Positions 44,414 through 54,010 of a stretch of 64,000 nt of DNA are shown here, in pieces. The notes under the pieces were generated by a model, which saw nothing but the letters and a program-made list of their open reading frames with translations, did not search any database and was not told the DNA's origin. The stretch is from Haloarcula hispanica ATCC 33960 (GTDB taxonomy: Archaea; Halobacteriota; Halobacteria; Halobacteriales; Haloarculaceae): contig NC_015948.1 of assembly GCF_000223905.1 (NCBI RefSeq), positions 1,178,001-1,242,000 of the forward strand, given 5' to 3'. Position 1 is the stretch's first letter; each line of letters begins with the position of its first letter. The translations under genes and the position numbers were made by a program.

Positions 44414-46067
44414 GGGGACGCCACAGGAGTGGGTCGGTGCCTGGAGCGAGCGCCGGGCCGCGCTCACGCCGGACCGCGAGGGATTGGTGGATGCGACCAC
44501 CGGCGAGCGGTTCACCTACGCCGAACTGGACCGGCGAGCGAACCGGACCGCTCGCCTGCTCCGGCAGTACGGGGTCGGTGCGGACGCCGACGCCGCCCGC
44601 ACTGCGACGGACGCCACGGCGGCAGCCGGCACCGTCGCCGTCGTCTCGCGGAACCGCCCCGCCGTCGTCGACCTGTTCTTCGCCACGGGCAAGACCGGGA
44701 GCCGACTCGCCCCGCTGTCCCATCGGCTCGCGCCCCCTGAACTCGCCGAACTCCTTGACCGCGTGGACCCTGAAATCCTCGTCGTCGAGTCCCCCTTCGC
44801 AGAGACTGTCTCGACCGCTCTGGAGACAGCCGACGCGACTGCGCCCGAAATCATCCAGCTCGAAACCACCGACGGCGCGTCCTCGGATTCCACGCTCGAC
44901 AGCACGCTCTACGCTTCGGCCCTCCCCCAGGATGACGCGCCCGTCGAGACGGCGACCCCGGCCCCCGGTGACACCCACCTCCTCCTCCACACCGGCGGGT
45001 CGACGGGGACGCCCAAGGAGACGGAAATCACGCATCGCGGCATCGTCTGGAACTCCCTGAACACGATCACGGCCTGGGGGCTGCGGGCCGACGACGTGAC
45101 GCCGATGGTGTTCCCGATGTTCCACACCGGGGGCTGGAACGTCCTCACCGTCCCGCTGTGGCATCTGGGCGGGACAGTGGTCATCGCCCGCGAGTTCGAC
45201 CCCGGCGACGTGCTGGAGACCATCGACGCCGAGGGCGGGACGGTCCTCGTCGCCGTCCCCGCAGTGTTACGGATGATGACCCAGCACGACCGCTGGGCGG
45301 AGACGGACCTCTCGACGCTGCGCTTCGCCAAGTCCGGCGGCGGCCCCTGTCGCAAGAGCGTGATGGAGGCGTGGTGGGACCGCGGTGTCGACCTCTCACA
45401 GGGCTACGGCCTCACCGAGTGCGGCCCGAACAACTTCGCGATGCCGGAGGGCTGGCCCCGCGAGAAGGCCGATTCCGTTGGCAAGCCGGCGATGCACGTC
45501 GACGCCAGAGTCGTCGAACCCGACGACGGTGACACCGGCGATGGTCCCTCCGACGCACGAAAGACGGTCGACCCCGGCACCGTCGGCGAACTCCAGTTGC
45601 GCTCGCCCCACGCCGCGACGGGCTACCTCGACAACCCCGAGGCCACCGCCGAGACGTTCGGCGACGGCTGGGTGTCGACTGGCGACCTCGCCCGCGCCGA
45701 CGCAGACGGCTACTACTACATCGAGGGTCGAACCAAGCATATGTTCGTCAGCGGCGGCGAGAACGTCTATCCCGCGGAGGTCGAGGACGCTATCGCCGAC
45801 CATCCGTCGGTCGGTGAAGTCGTCGTGATTCCGGTGCCCGACGACAGGTGGGGCCAGGTCGGCAAGGCCGTCATCGAACCTGCGACCGATAGCACGACAG
45901 GCGGGGCCAGCGACCGGTCGCTGACACTCGACGGCCTCCGGACGTTCCTCGACGACCGACTAGCCCGGTACAAACACCCCCGTGAGATTGCGTTCGTCGA
46001 GGCGATGCCGACCAGCGGTCCGGACAAGATCGACCGGGGTGCAATCTCGGACCGGTTCGGGGCGTAA
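44406..46067 (+). CDS. AMP-dependent acyl-CoA synthetase/ligase
   Basis: A 553-residue adenylate-forming enzyme that would join a carboxylic acid to CoA using ATP. The P-loop reads LLLHTGGSTGTPKETEITH (a TSGSTGxPK variant with the first Ser as Gly). Other motifs are LSQGYGLTECGPNNFA, GWVSTGDLARADADGYYYI, the GRTKHMFVSGGENVYPAEVE hinge, and the C-terminal lysine region TSGPDKIDRGAI. The start at 44406 overlaps the hydrolase gene and excludes a 68-residue extension in another frame. The acyl substrate is unknown; fatty, aromatic or branched acids all fit. Confidence 0.9.
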   Translation: MSEGTPQEWVGAWSERRAALTPDREGLVDATTGERFTYAELDRRANRTARLLRQYGVGADADAARTATDATAAAGTVAVVSRNRPAVVDLFFATGKTGSRLAPLSHRLAPPELAELLDRVDPEILVVESPFAETVSTALETADATAPEIIQLETTDGASSDSTLDSTLYASALPQDDAPVETATPAPGDTHLLLHTGGSTGTPKETEITHRGIVWNSLNTITAWGLRADDVTPMVFPMFHTGGWNVLTVPLWHLGGTVVIAREFDPGDVLETIDAEGGTVLVAVPAVLRMMTQHDRWAETDLSTLRFAKSGGGPCRKSVMEAWWDRGVDLSQGYGLTECGPNNFAMPEGWPREKADSVGKPAMHVDARVVEPDDGDTGDGPSDARKTVDPGTVGELQLRSPHAATGYLDNPEATAETFGDGWVSTGDLARADADGYYYIEGRTKHMFVSGGENVYPAEVEDAIADHPSVGEVVVIPVPDDRWGQVGKAVIEPATDSTTGGASDRSLTLDGLRTFLDDRLARYKHPREIAFVEAMPTSGPDKIDRGAISDRFGA

Positions 46068-46100
46068 TCCGTCAATGCAGGCGTATCTTCAAGAGGGGTG

Positions 46101-47993
46101 ATGCAGTTCCACTTACACAAGATGGCTGACACATATGCGACGACGGATTCGATACATGTGTTGCAGGTGGACGACACCCCGCTACTCGACGAGACTGTCG
46201 AGTTCCCGGATGGACGAGACCCGGACTCGCTTACCCTGACTACGACTGACCGGGCTGACAGTGCGCTCGAACGTCTCGAAGACAACGCTATCGATGGTAT
46301 CGTTACCGCGGACGACCTCCCGGACCGGTCCGGCCGTGAATTCGCTGAGATAGTCCGCGAGCGGGATAGCAATGTCCCGGTACTGCTGCTGACCGAGTCG
46401 GAATCCGTCGCCAGTGACGCGGTCTCGAACGGAGTCACCGACGTTTTCAGCAGAGACACGGCTCTCGGGCGTGGCGATCTCCTCGCCAATCGGATTCGGT
46501 TGCTCGTCGAACACCACCAGTCGACAGAAACCGCTAGCCGGACCAGACGGCAACTCACAGAACTGGCGGAACAGTCGAACGAACTGCTGTGGGTGTTCTC
46601 CGGGGACTGGACCGAGATACAGTTCGTCAATTCGGCATACGAAACGCTCTACGGCCGCTCCGTGGAGTCCCTGCAGGCTGACCCCGCAGAGTTCATGACA
46701 GCGATTCACCACACGGACCAGGAGAGAGTCATGCAGGCGATGCAACGCGTGTCAGCCGGCGAATCCGTCGACCTCGAATTCCGTATTACCAAACCGGATG
46801 GCGAACAGCGCTGGGTGCGGGCCGAGGCGCAACCGATCGTCGACGACGGCACAGTCACCAGAATCGTCGGGGCCTCGCGCGACATCACCGAGCGGAAGCG
46901 ACGCGAGTCCGAACGCATCACGGAACTGGATAGCCCTGACGCGCCGGTCGATGCAGTGCCGGATCTGTTCTATGAACTCGACGAGAACGGCGATCTGGTT
47001 CGCTGGAATGATGCACTGGCGGCAGCCACCGAACACGAAGACGCTGACCTCGAGTCGATGGGTCTGACAGCCTTCTTCGCCCCGTCCGACCGCGAGACGG
47101 TTCGTCAAGGTATTGAGGCGGCGTTCGAGACCGGTGAGGCGTCGTTCAAAGCCGACCTGCTGACCGCCGAGGGAACGACAGTCCCGTACGAATTCACTGG
47201 CGGCCGGATAACGGCTGCTGACGGCTCGACGCTCGGCGTGGCCGGTATCGGACGGGAAATCTCTACCCTCGACAGCCGTCAACAGGCTCTCGAACAACAA
47301 AACGAGCGCCTCGACGAGTTCGTCAGCGTCGTCAGTCACGACCTCCGGAACCCGCTTGACGTCGCCCGGGGACAGCTAGAACTCGCACAGATGGAACACG
47401 ACAGCGAGCATCTCGATGCAGTCGAGCGAGCCCACGACCGTATCGGCCAACTCATCGAGGACCTCCTGTCGCTGGCCCGGAACGGCGAGGCCGCGCTCGA
47501 CAGCGAGTCAGTGCCGCTCCAGACCGTCGTCGAGCAGTGCTGGCAAACCGTCGAGACCGGCGACGCGACACTGGAGCTACGGACCGCTGCCGTGGTCCGC
47601 GCGGCCCCCAGCCGGCTCCGGCAACTGTTCGAGAACCTCATCCGCAACAGTGTGGAACATGGACAAACGCCACACACCGAGAAACAGGGAGACACCGGCG
47701 AGCAGCGTGCGACAACCTCGATATCACAGTCGCAGGGAGCGGCCACCGACCTGACGATAACTGTCGGCGAACTGAACGACGGCTTCTACGTCGCGGACGA
47801 CGGCGTCGGGATTCCGGCCGACGAGCGCGAGGACGTGTTCGAGGGCGGGTACTCGCTGGCTTCGGGTCCCGGGTTCGGCCTCCGAATCGTCGATGAGATC
47901 GTCGACACCCACGGCTGGTCGATAACGGTCGCAGAAAGCGACGCCGGCGGTGCTCGCTTCGAGATCACCGGCGTCGAATTCGATGCGGCGTAA
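46101..47993 (+). CDS. hybrid-type histidine kinase: pseudo-receiver, two PAS domains, HisKA, HATPase
   Basis: About 630 residues, soluble. Residues about 15-135 form a receiver-like domain (HVLQVDDTPLLDE), but the phosphorylation strand reads DGIVTADDLPDRSG. Ala occupies the place of the usual Asp of VSDYDMP-type sequences. PAS domains follow at about 150-270 (ending VGASRDITERKRRE) and 290-400. The dimerisation H-box is FVSVVSHDLRNPLDVARG. The ATPase domain has the N-box LFENLIRNSVEHG, G1 VADDGVGIP and G2 PGFGLRIVDEI. A GAGGGGTG ribosome site just before 46101 favours that ATG over 46122. No response regulator gene is adjacent. Confidence 0.88.
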   Translation: MQFHLHKMADTYATTDSIHVLQVDDTPLLDETVEFPDGRDPDSLTLTTTDRADSALERLEDNAIDGIVTADDLPDRSGREFAEIVRERDSNVPVLLLTESESVASDAVSNGVTDVFSRDTALGRGDLLANRIRLLVEHHQSTETASRTRRQLTELAEQSNELLWVFSGDWTEIQFVNSAYETLYGRSVESLQADPAEFMTAIHHTDQERVMQAMQRVSAGESVDLEFRITKPDGEQRWVRAEAQPIVDDGTVTRIVGASRDITERKRRESERITELDSPDAPVDAVPDLFYELDENGDLVRWNDALAAATEHEDADLESMGLTAFFAPSDRETVRQGIEAAFETGEASFKADLLTAEGTTVPYEFTGGRITAADGSTLGVAGIGREISTLDSRQQALEQQNERLDEFVSVVSHDLRNPLDVARGQLELAQMEHDSEHLDAVERAHDRIGQLIEDLLSLARNGEAALDSESVPLQTVVEQCWQTVETGDATLELRTAAVVRAAPSRLRQLFENLIRNSVEHGQTPHTEKQGDTGEQRATTSISQSQGAATDLTITVGELNDGFYVADDGVGIPADEREDVFEGGYSLASGPGFGLRIVDEIVDTHGWSITVAESDAGGARFEITGVEFDAA

Positions 47994-48071
47994 CTGTGCC
48001 GCCGTGATATCGGGTGACCACCACGTCACCCGGTGCCGTCCCAGTCAACACCAACAGATGGGGGGCTGAAC

Positions 48072-49322
48072 TTACGCTTCGTCGAAGACGGTGTCGCCCT
48101 CGACGACGTGCTCTTCGACGGCGTCGAGATCGAGCGTCAGACCGAGACCCGGCTCTTCCGGAATCTCGATGTAGCCGTCCTCGATGACGGTCTCCTCGAC
48201 TAGGTCCTCCCACCAGCCGAGTTCGTAGGAGTGGTACTCGACGGCGAGAGAGTTCGGGACAGACGCCCCGACGTGGGCGCTCGCCATCGTCGCAATCGGC
48301 GAGGAGACGTTGTGCATCGCGACCGGGATGTAGTACTGGTTCGCCACATCGGCGACCTTGCGCGTCTCGCGCATCCCGCCGACCTTCGGCATGTCCGGCG
48401 CGATCATGTCGACGGCCTGGTTCTCGATGAGCCGCCGCTCCTCGGTGACGCGGTAGCGGTTCTCGCCCACGGTAATCGGCGTGGTCGTGGACTTGGTGAC
48501 TTCCTCCTGCACTTCGAGATTCTCCGGCGGAACGGGGTCTTCGAGCCACCAGACGTCGTACTCCTCGATGGCGTCGGCGAGGCGCTTCCCGGAGCTGCCC
48601 GAGAACGTCCAGTGACAGTCGAAGGCCACGTCGGCCTCGTCTTTGACCTCCTCGGTGACCTTCTCGACGATCTCGGCCTTGTGGCGGATTTCGCCCGGGC
48701 GGAGGTGGCGGTTCGCGCGGTCCTTTTCGAGGCCGCTCGGCACGTCGAGATCGAACTTCAACGCGTCGTAGCCCAGTTCGTCGACGACGCGGCGCGCCTC
48801 CTCGGCGCAGGCGTCGGCGTCAGCCTCTTCCTCGGTATGGCAGTCGCAGTACACGCGCATCTCGTCGCGGTACTTGCCGCCCAGGAGCTGGTAGGCCGGC
48901 ACTTCGAGGATCTTGCCCGCGAGGTCGTGCAGTGCGACCTCGATGCCAGCGATGGCCGTCACGGTGACGCCCTCGACGCTCCCCTCGCCGCTCATCTTCT
49001 GGATGAGGTGCTCGTAGAGGCGGTCGATATCCAGCGGGTTCTCGCCGACGACGAACGGCTTCATCCGCTCGATGAGTTCCGGGACGCCCGCGCCCCAGTA
49101 TGCCTCGCCCGTACCGACGATGCCTGCGTCGGTGTAGATCCGGACGAGCGTCCACGGGAAGTTCCCGTCGACCATCGTCGTCTGAACGTCTGTGATCTCC
49201 ACGTCACGGCCGCCACCGCGCTTGGCGGTGACGCCCATTGTCTCCGCAGAGAGCTCCCGCATGGTGTACTCTGCGTTCGGGTCGTGCAGGTCAGCGTAGT
49301 CTACGTCGTTTGCCTTTCCCAT
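48072..49322 (-). CDS. gnaD: gluconate dehydratase (enolase superfamily)
   Basis: A 416-residue mandelate-racemase-like enolase-superfamily enzyme. The capping domain includes VRIYTDAGIVGTGEAYWGAG. Metal ligands are in VAFDCHWTFSGSSG, WWLEDPVPPENLEV and PITVGENRYRV, and the active-site His/Asp region is APDMPKVGGMRETRKV then VAMHNVSSPIA. The sequence type matches haloarchaeal D-gluconate dehydratase, which makes 2-keto-3-deoxygluconate, the substrate of KDG kinase at 17856. Galactonate dehydratase is a close alternative. A GAGGGG ribosome site lies before the ATG. Confidence 0.88.
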   Translation of the reverse strand: MGKANDVDYADLHDPNAEYTMRELSAETMGVTAKRGGGRDVEITDVQTTMVDGNFPWTLVRIYTDAGIVGTGEAYWGAGVPELIERMKPFVVGENPLDIDRLYEHLIQKMSGEGSVEGVTVTAIAGIEVALHDLAGKILEVPAYQLLGGKYRDEMRVYCDCHTEEEADADACAEEARRVVDELGYDALKFDLDVPSGLEKDRANRHLRPGEIRHKAEIVEKVTEEVKDEADVAFDCHWTFSGSSGKRLADAIEEYDVWWLEDPVPPENLEVQEEVTKSTTTPITVGENRYRVTEERRLIENQAVDMIAPDMPKVGGMRETRKVADVANQYYIPVAMHNVSSPIATMASAHVGASVPNSLAVEYHSYELGWWEDLVEETVIEDGYIEIPEEPGLGLTLDLDAVEEHVVEGDTVFDEA

Positions 49323-49534
49323 ACCCCTCGCTTGCTATCGGCATTACAAAAGTGTAGAGGAAATCGGTCTCGTTCTGGCGGGGCCGCACAAATCACAATT
49401 TGGCTGTCAGCCTTCCTCTGCTTCCGCCTTGGGTGTCTGATTGATGTTTCCGTCAACCACTGTGGCAGCGCAACCCTCGCGGCCCGTATGAAACCGCTGC
49501 TGTCCAGTTGTATTCCTTGCACAAAGCCTTGAAG

Positions 49535-49605
49535 TGGGACCGCCGAGATTCGAACTCAGGTCCGACGGACCCCATCCGCCGAGGATACCGCTACCCCACG
49601 GTCCC
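49535..49605 (-). tRNA. tRNA-Pro (anticodon GGG)
   Basis: On the minus strand a seven-base acceptor stem GGGACCG pairs perfectly with CGGTCCC plus discriminator A. The anticodon stem GGCGG/CCGTC encloses the loop A-T-GGG-G-T. The T-arm is CTGAG-TTCGAAT-CTCGG. The D-arm contains the invariant AGCGGTA-type loop. There is no intron, and CCA is not encoded. Folding was done by hand. Confidence 0.93.
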
Positions 49606-49700
49606 GCACTCTGGGAGAAGAGGGTGTTTTAATTAAGGGCTTCGCTTTGGTGGCGAGAGTGGCAGCCCGTGACGGGGTAGGCAATGCCGGCGTGTCTGCT

Positions 49701-50786
49701 TCACTCGGCGACTTTGATATCGGGGCTGTCGATGGTGACGTTCTCAAGCGACCAGCCCTCGCTCGCGGAGCGGGCGTCGACACCGATGGCGTTCTGCTCG
49801 GCGGTCACGGAGACGGTCGATTCAGAGACAGTCCACGACGCGTTGGTCTTGACGGCGTGGATTCCCTGTTGCCGGCTTTCGATGATCGTATTCTGGATGG
49901 TCCACGCGCCGGTCGTTCGAGCGCTGAAGACCCCGATATCCCGGGTTTCGAGGGTGGCATTTTCGAGCGTCCACGCACCGCCCGAGAAAGCGGTCACCAG
50001 GCCGGTGTCGCTCCGGCGGACCGTCAGGTCGGTCACCGTCCAGTCGCCGTCGCTGTCGATAGCTTTGACGCCGGTATCGCTACGACGGACCTCCGTGTTC
50101 TGGACCGTCCAGTCGCCAGTTGTCCCGGAGGCATCGACGCCGTCCGCGCCGGACCGGTCGACGACGACCGCTGCGACCGCCCAGTCGCCGGAAGACCTGC
50201 GGACGTCGGCGCCGTCGCCGCCGACAGCGACGAAGCGAGTGTCGCGAATCGTCCAGTCGCCGCTGGTCTCGCGGGCGAACACGCCGCTGTAGGTCGTGCT
50301 GGCGACGGCGGCGTCCTCGATAGTCCAGTTCCCGGACGAATTCGGCGCGTAGACGCCGACGTCGGCAGCGATAACGGTCGTATTACTGACCGTCCAGTCG
50401 CCATTGGTCCCGTTGGCCATGACACCAAAGCGGTAGTTCCGCACGGTAAATCCGGTGACGGTCGGTTCGGCTGGGCCGGCCACCGTAACGCCGGTACCGT
50501 TGACGAACCGCGAGCCGTCCAGTATCGCCCGGTCGGGTGCGACGAGGGAGATGTTCTCGTTGATTCGGACTTCTTCGTAGTAGGTGCCCGGCCGGACCTC
50601 GACGGTGTCACCGCTATCGGCGGCGTCCACGGCGGCCTGTATCGACCGGTAGTCGGCACTCCCGTCTTTGTCGACGGTTAGTGTCTCCTGTGCCGTCTGT
50701 GTTCCTGCTACGCTTGCCGGTACCACGGCGAGGGTCAGCACTGCCGACAGCAAGAGGGCAATTACTGCTGCTCGTGCGTCGTCCAT
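49701..50786 (-). CDS. secreted right-handed beta-helix repeat protein
   Basis: A 361-residue protein with a Sec-type signal peptide (AVIALLLSAVLTLAVVPASVAG). The pectate-lyase-type first coils read DYRSIQAAVDAADSGDTVEV and RPGTYYEE. From about residue 125 there are ten consecutive coils of about 23-28 residues, each with G-x-W-T or a close variant (GDWTV, GNWTI, GDWTI, GAWTL). This resembles NosD/pectin-lyase-like beta helices. No catalytic residues were recognised, so it may be a binding or surface-structure protein. It is monocistronic, divergent from the XPB helicase gene. Confidence 0.85.
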   Translation of the reverse strand: MDDARAAVIALLLSAVLTLAVVPASVAGTQTAQETLTVDKDGSADYRSIQAAVDAADSGDTVEVRPGTYYEEVRINENISLVAPDRAILDGSRFVNGTGVTVAGPAEPTVTGFTVRNYRFGVMANGTNGDWTVSNTTVIAADVGVYAPNSSGNWTIEDAAVASTTYSGVFARETSGDWTIRDTRFVAVGGDGADVRRSSGDWAVAAVVVDRSGADGVDASGTTGDWTVQNTEVRRSDTGVKAIDSDGDWTVTDLTVRRSDTGLVTAFSGGAWTLENATLETRDIGVFSARTTGAWTIQNTIIESRQQGIHAVKTNASWTVSESTVSVTAEQNAIGVDARSASEGWSLENVTIDSPDIKVAE

Positions 50787-50899
50787 ACTAAGAATAGTGG
50801 GTGCGAACGGACGTAAACTGTATTGGTATTTTACCCGGTGGTGCCCCCGGCGATGTGGCCCACGAAAGCGTTATCGGCCGGACCGGCGAACCCCGGAGT

Positions 50900-52234
50900 G
50901 TGCTGGAGTTGACGTACGAGTCGGGGACCATCCGCGTGACGGGGGACCCGCCGTCGGACCTGCCCGGCGTCGAGTACGACGAGCGCTCGCAGACAGATCG
51001 AGCGCCGGCCTACCGGTACGCCGAACTCCGGGCCGCGCTCGACGAGCGCGGGCTGGCATACGAGGACCACGTCAGTTCGCTCCCGTCGCTGTCGCTCTCG
51101 ACGACGTACGACCTCAGAGCCTACCAGCAGGCAGCGCTGGACGCTTGGCGAACGACCGGCGATAGAGGCTGTCTGGAACTCCCGACGGGGAGCGGCAAAA
51201 CCGTCATCGGCATCGCGGCGATGGTCGCGCTGGGGACGCCGACGCTGGTCGTGGTCCCGACTATCGACCTGCTGGAGCAGTGGCAGCGCGAGCTACAGCG
51301 GGAGTTCGACCAGCCGGTCGGCCGCATGGGCGGGGGCGAACAGCGCGTCGAGGACATCACGGTGTCGACGTACGACTCGGCGTACCTGCGGGCCGACGAA
51401 CTCGGGGACCGATTCGGACTCGTGGTCTTCGACGAGGTCCACCACCTCGGCGGGGAGGGGTACCGGGACATCGCTCGGCTGCTCGCCGCGCCGGCACGGC
51501 TCGGGCTGACGGCGACGTTCGAGCGCCCGGACGGAGCCCACGAGGTTATCGAGGACCTCGTCGGGCCGCTCGTCCAGCGAGTCAGCGTTGACGACCTGGC
51601 GGGCGAGCACCTCGCGGACTACGATATCAAACGAATCGAAGTCGCGCTCACGCCGGACGAACGGGACCGCTACGAGGAGTACCAGGGGACGTTCACCGAC
51701 TACCTCAAACAGTCCAACATCCAACTCCGGTCCGGAAGTGACTATCAGGAACTCGTGAAGCGGTCCGGCAACGACCCGGCGGCCCGCGAGGCGCTGCTGG
51801 CGAAACAGCGCGCCCGCGAAGTGATGATGAACGCCCAGCGGAAGGTCGACCGGCTGGCGACGATTCTGGACCGCCACCGTGAGGACCGCATCATCGTCTT
51901 CACCGCCCACACTGACCTCGTGTACCGCCTCTCCGAGCGGTTCCTTATTCCAGCGATAACACACGAGACCGGTGCGAGCGAGCGTCGGGAGATCTTAGAG
52001 CGGTTCCGCGACGGGACATACTCCCGGGTCGTGACCGCGAACGTCCTCGACGAGGGGGTTGATGTGCCCGACGCGAACGTCGCCGTCGTCCTCTCGGGGA
52101 GCGGATCAGAGCGGGAGTTTACCCAGCGGCTCGGACGAATCCTCCGGCCGAAAGCCGACGGCGGGCGGGCGCTGCTGTACGAGCTCGTTACTGAGGAGAC
52201 CGCGGAAGAGCGGGTCGCCAGACGACGCAGATAG
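50900..52234 (+). CDS. XPB/Rad25-type DNA helicase
   Basis: A superfamily 2 helicase of about 444 residues from the GTG at 50900. In-frame GTG 50855 and ATG 50801 would add 15 or 33 residues that look non-homologous. An N-terminal damage-recognition-like domain (SVLELTYESGTIRVTGDPP) precedes the motor: LRAYQQAALDAW, Walker A LPTGSGKTVIGIAA, DEVHH box in VVFDEVHHLGG, LGLTATFERPDG, then motif IV-VI VVTANVLDEGVDVPDANVAV and QRLGRILRPK. The next gene encodes its known archaeal partner Bax1, supporting a nucleotide-excision or related repair role. Confidence 0.9.
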   Translation: MLELTYESGTIRVTGDPPSDLPGVEYDERSQTDRAPAYRYAELRAALDERGLAYEDHVSSLPSLSLSTTYDLRAYQQAALDAWRTTGDRGCLELPTGSGKTVIGIAAMVALGTPTLVVVPTIDLLEQWQRELQREFDQPVGRMGGGEQRVEDITVSTYDSAYLRADELGDRFGLVVFDEVHHLGGEGYRDIARLLAAPARLGLTATFERPDGAHEVIEDLVGPLVQRVSVDDLAGEHLADYDIKRIEVALTPDERDRYEEYQGTFTDYLKQSNIQLRSGSDYQELVKRSGNDPAAREALLAKQRAREVMMNAQRKVDRLATILDRHREDRIIVFTAHTDLVYRLSERFLIPAITHETGASERREILERFRDGTYSRVVTANVLDEGVDVPDANVAVVLSGSGSEREFTQRLGRILRPKADGGRALLYELVTEETAEERVARRRR

Positions 52235-52363
52235 CGGGCGGCGCAGCCTCGAAGTCACGTTCGAGGAGAGGCACCCGTCGGGATGACACCGGACGACCCC
52301 CGACAGTTGAATGGGTCGCCGTGACACCCCGCGTTTTTGTCGCTCCGTGGCGGACACACGCGT

Positions 52364-53932
52364 GTGCTGACGAAAGACCTCCTGCGGGTGTCCCGGGCCG
52401 GCGGCGGCTACCACCTGCAGTTCGCCGACGCCGACGCGGAGCGGCTGGCGGCCCGCGTGCTCGGAATCTATCAGGGTCACGTCGGCGAATCCCGCGGGAC
52501 GCTGGTGGCGGCACTCACAGACGTAGAGCGAGAGGCCGACGATTTCAAACTCGTCCGCGGGCTGGCGAAACTCGTCGAGCGGGAGGCGACCTTCGGGACG
52601 CAAGCTCTGGTCGACCCTGTCCGCGCCCGCCGTCGGGTGTTCGAAGCCGCTGCGGACGTCGGCGTCGTGACCGAGGCCGAGCGCCAGCAGGCACTCTCCG
52701 AGGCGGCCGACCACTTCGGCACGGATGCCGAGACGCTGGCCGACACACTGTACGCCGACCGCGACTCACGACAGATTCTCACCGATGTCGACTCGCGCTG
52801 GGGGCCGGCCGAACTGCGGACCCAGTACGACCTCTCGCTGGCGCAAACGGCGCTGTTCGACGCCACCGAGGTACGGGTCCGCTCCTCCGACCCGAAGGCG
52901 CTCGTCTCGGCAGTCAAGCGCCTCCGGCTGATGTACGAGATTCGACAGACTGCGAACGGTCGGGAGGTCATCGTCACGGGGCCGGACGCGCTGTTCTCGA
53001 ATACACGCCGGTACGGCACCCGCTTCGCTCGTCTCCTTCGGACAGTCGCGGCCGCGAGCGAGTGGGAATTGACGGCGACCATCGATGACCGGGGTACCGA
53101 GCGGGAACTCACCCTTTCAGATGCGGATGTCTCCGTTCCCGGCGTCGAGCCCGTAACTGAGGTCAGCTACGACAGCGGCGTCGAAGCCGACTTCGCCGGG
53201 CGGTTCGCCGCGCTGGACCTCGACTGGGACCTGATCCGGGAACCGGAGCCTCTAGCGGCAGGGGAACACGTCATCATCCCGGATTTCGCCTTCGAGTGGC
53301 GACCCGGCGCTGATACCGGCGTTCGGGACACCGGGCGCAGTGGCGGGGGCTCGGACGGGGCTGCCAGTGACGCTCCCTTCCGGATTTTCTTCGAAATTAT
53401 GGGTTTCTGGACGCCGGAGTACGTCGAGAAGAAACTCACCCGCCTTGACGCCTTGGAGGACGTCGAGATGCTGGTCGCCGTCGACGAATCGCTCGGTGTC
53501 GGGGACGAAATCGAAGCGACGGAGACCCGAGCGATCCCGTACGCCGGGACGGTCAGCGTGAAAGACGTGCGGGACGCGCTGCGGCCCTACGAGGAACGAC
53601 TGGTTCGCGAGAGCGCCGCGGAGATACCCGATGAACTCCGGCCGGATGCCGACGTTACCTCGCTCGCTGACCTCGCCGCGGAGTACGGCGTCAGCGAGGA
53701 TGCGCTGGAAGACGTGGCCTATCCTGACCACGAGCGCGTCGGGCGCACGCTCGTTTCCCCTGCCGTGTTAGACGACCTGGCCGAGGAGATCGAGCCCGGA
53801 ATGGCGTACGAGGCGGCGAGCAACAGACTGGCTGACTACGGTATCGAGGACGACAGCGCCGCCCTCGCACGCCTTGGCTACCGCGTTGCCTGGGAAGGGC
53901 TGGGTGAGGGGACAATCCGGCCACGGGAGTGA
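52364..53932 (+). CDS. Bax1-type nuclease (DUF790), partner of XPB
   Basis: A 522-residue protein beginning VLTKDLLRVSRAGGGYH from a GTG at 52364, the conserved family start. The long helical N-terminal part (to about 300) binds XPB in characterised archaeal homologues. The nuclease module carries the PD-(D/E)xK-like core: VIIPDFAFEWRPG, then FRIFFEIMGFWTPEYVEKKL. A C-terminal helical region follows. It lies 130 bases after the helicase on the same strand. Between the D and E/K strands there is a Gly/Ser/Asp-rich insertion of about 25 residues (TGRSGGGSDGAASD). Confidence 0.9.
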   Translation: MLTKDLLRVSRAGGGYHLQFADADAERLAARVLGIYQGHVGESRGTLVAALTDVEREADDFKLVRGLAKLVEREATFGTQALVDPVRARRRVFEAAADVGVVTEAERQQALSEAADHFGTDAETLADTLYADRDSRQILTDVDSRWGPAELRTQYDLSLAQTALFDATEVRVRSSDPKALVSAVKRLRLMYEIRQTANGREVIVTGPDALFSNTRRYGTRFARLLRTVAAASEWELTATIDDRGTERELTLSDADVSVPGVEPVTEVSYDSGVEADFAGRFAALDLDWDLIREPEPLAAGEHVIIPDFAFEWRPGADTGVRDTGRSGGGSDGAASDAPFRIFFEIMGFWTPEYVEKKLTRLDALEDVEMLVAVDESLGVGDEIEATETRAIPYAGTVSVKDVRDALRPYEERLVRESAAEIPDELRPDADVTSLADLAAEYGVSEDALEDVAYPDHERVGRTLVSPAVLDDLAEEIEPGMAYEAASNRLADYGIEDDSAALARLGYRVAWEGLGEGTIRPRE

Positions 53933-54010
53933 GCCGCCTGTGGGATACCGCTGAGAATCAGCCCCCAGATACAGCGAATCGTCGCCGGAACGAAGCGAGC
54001 GACTCGGCGT

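Noticed and set aside
49535-49605. tRNA-Pro as the integrase attachment site
   Set aside because: It lies 40 kb from the integrase and no partial tRNA copy was seen elsewhere in the window.
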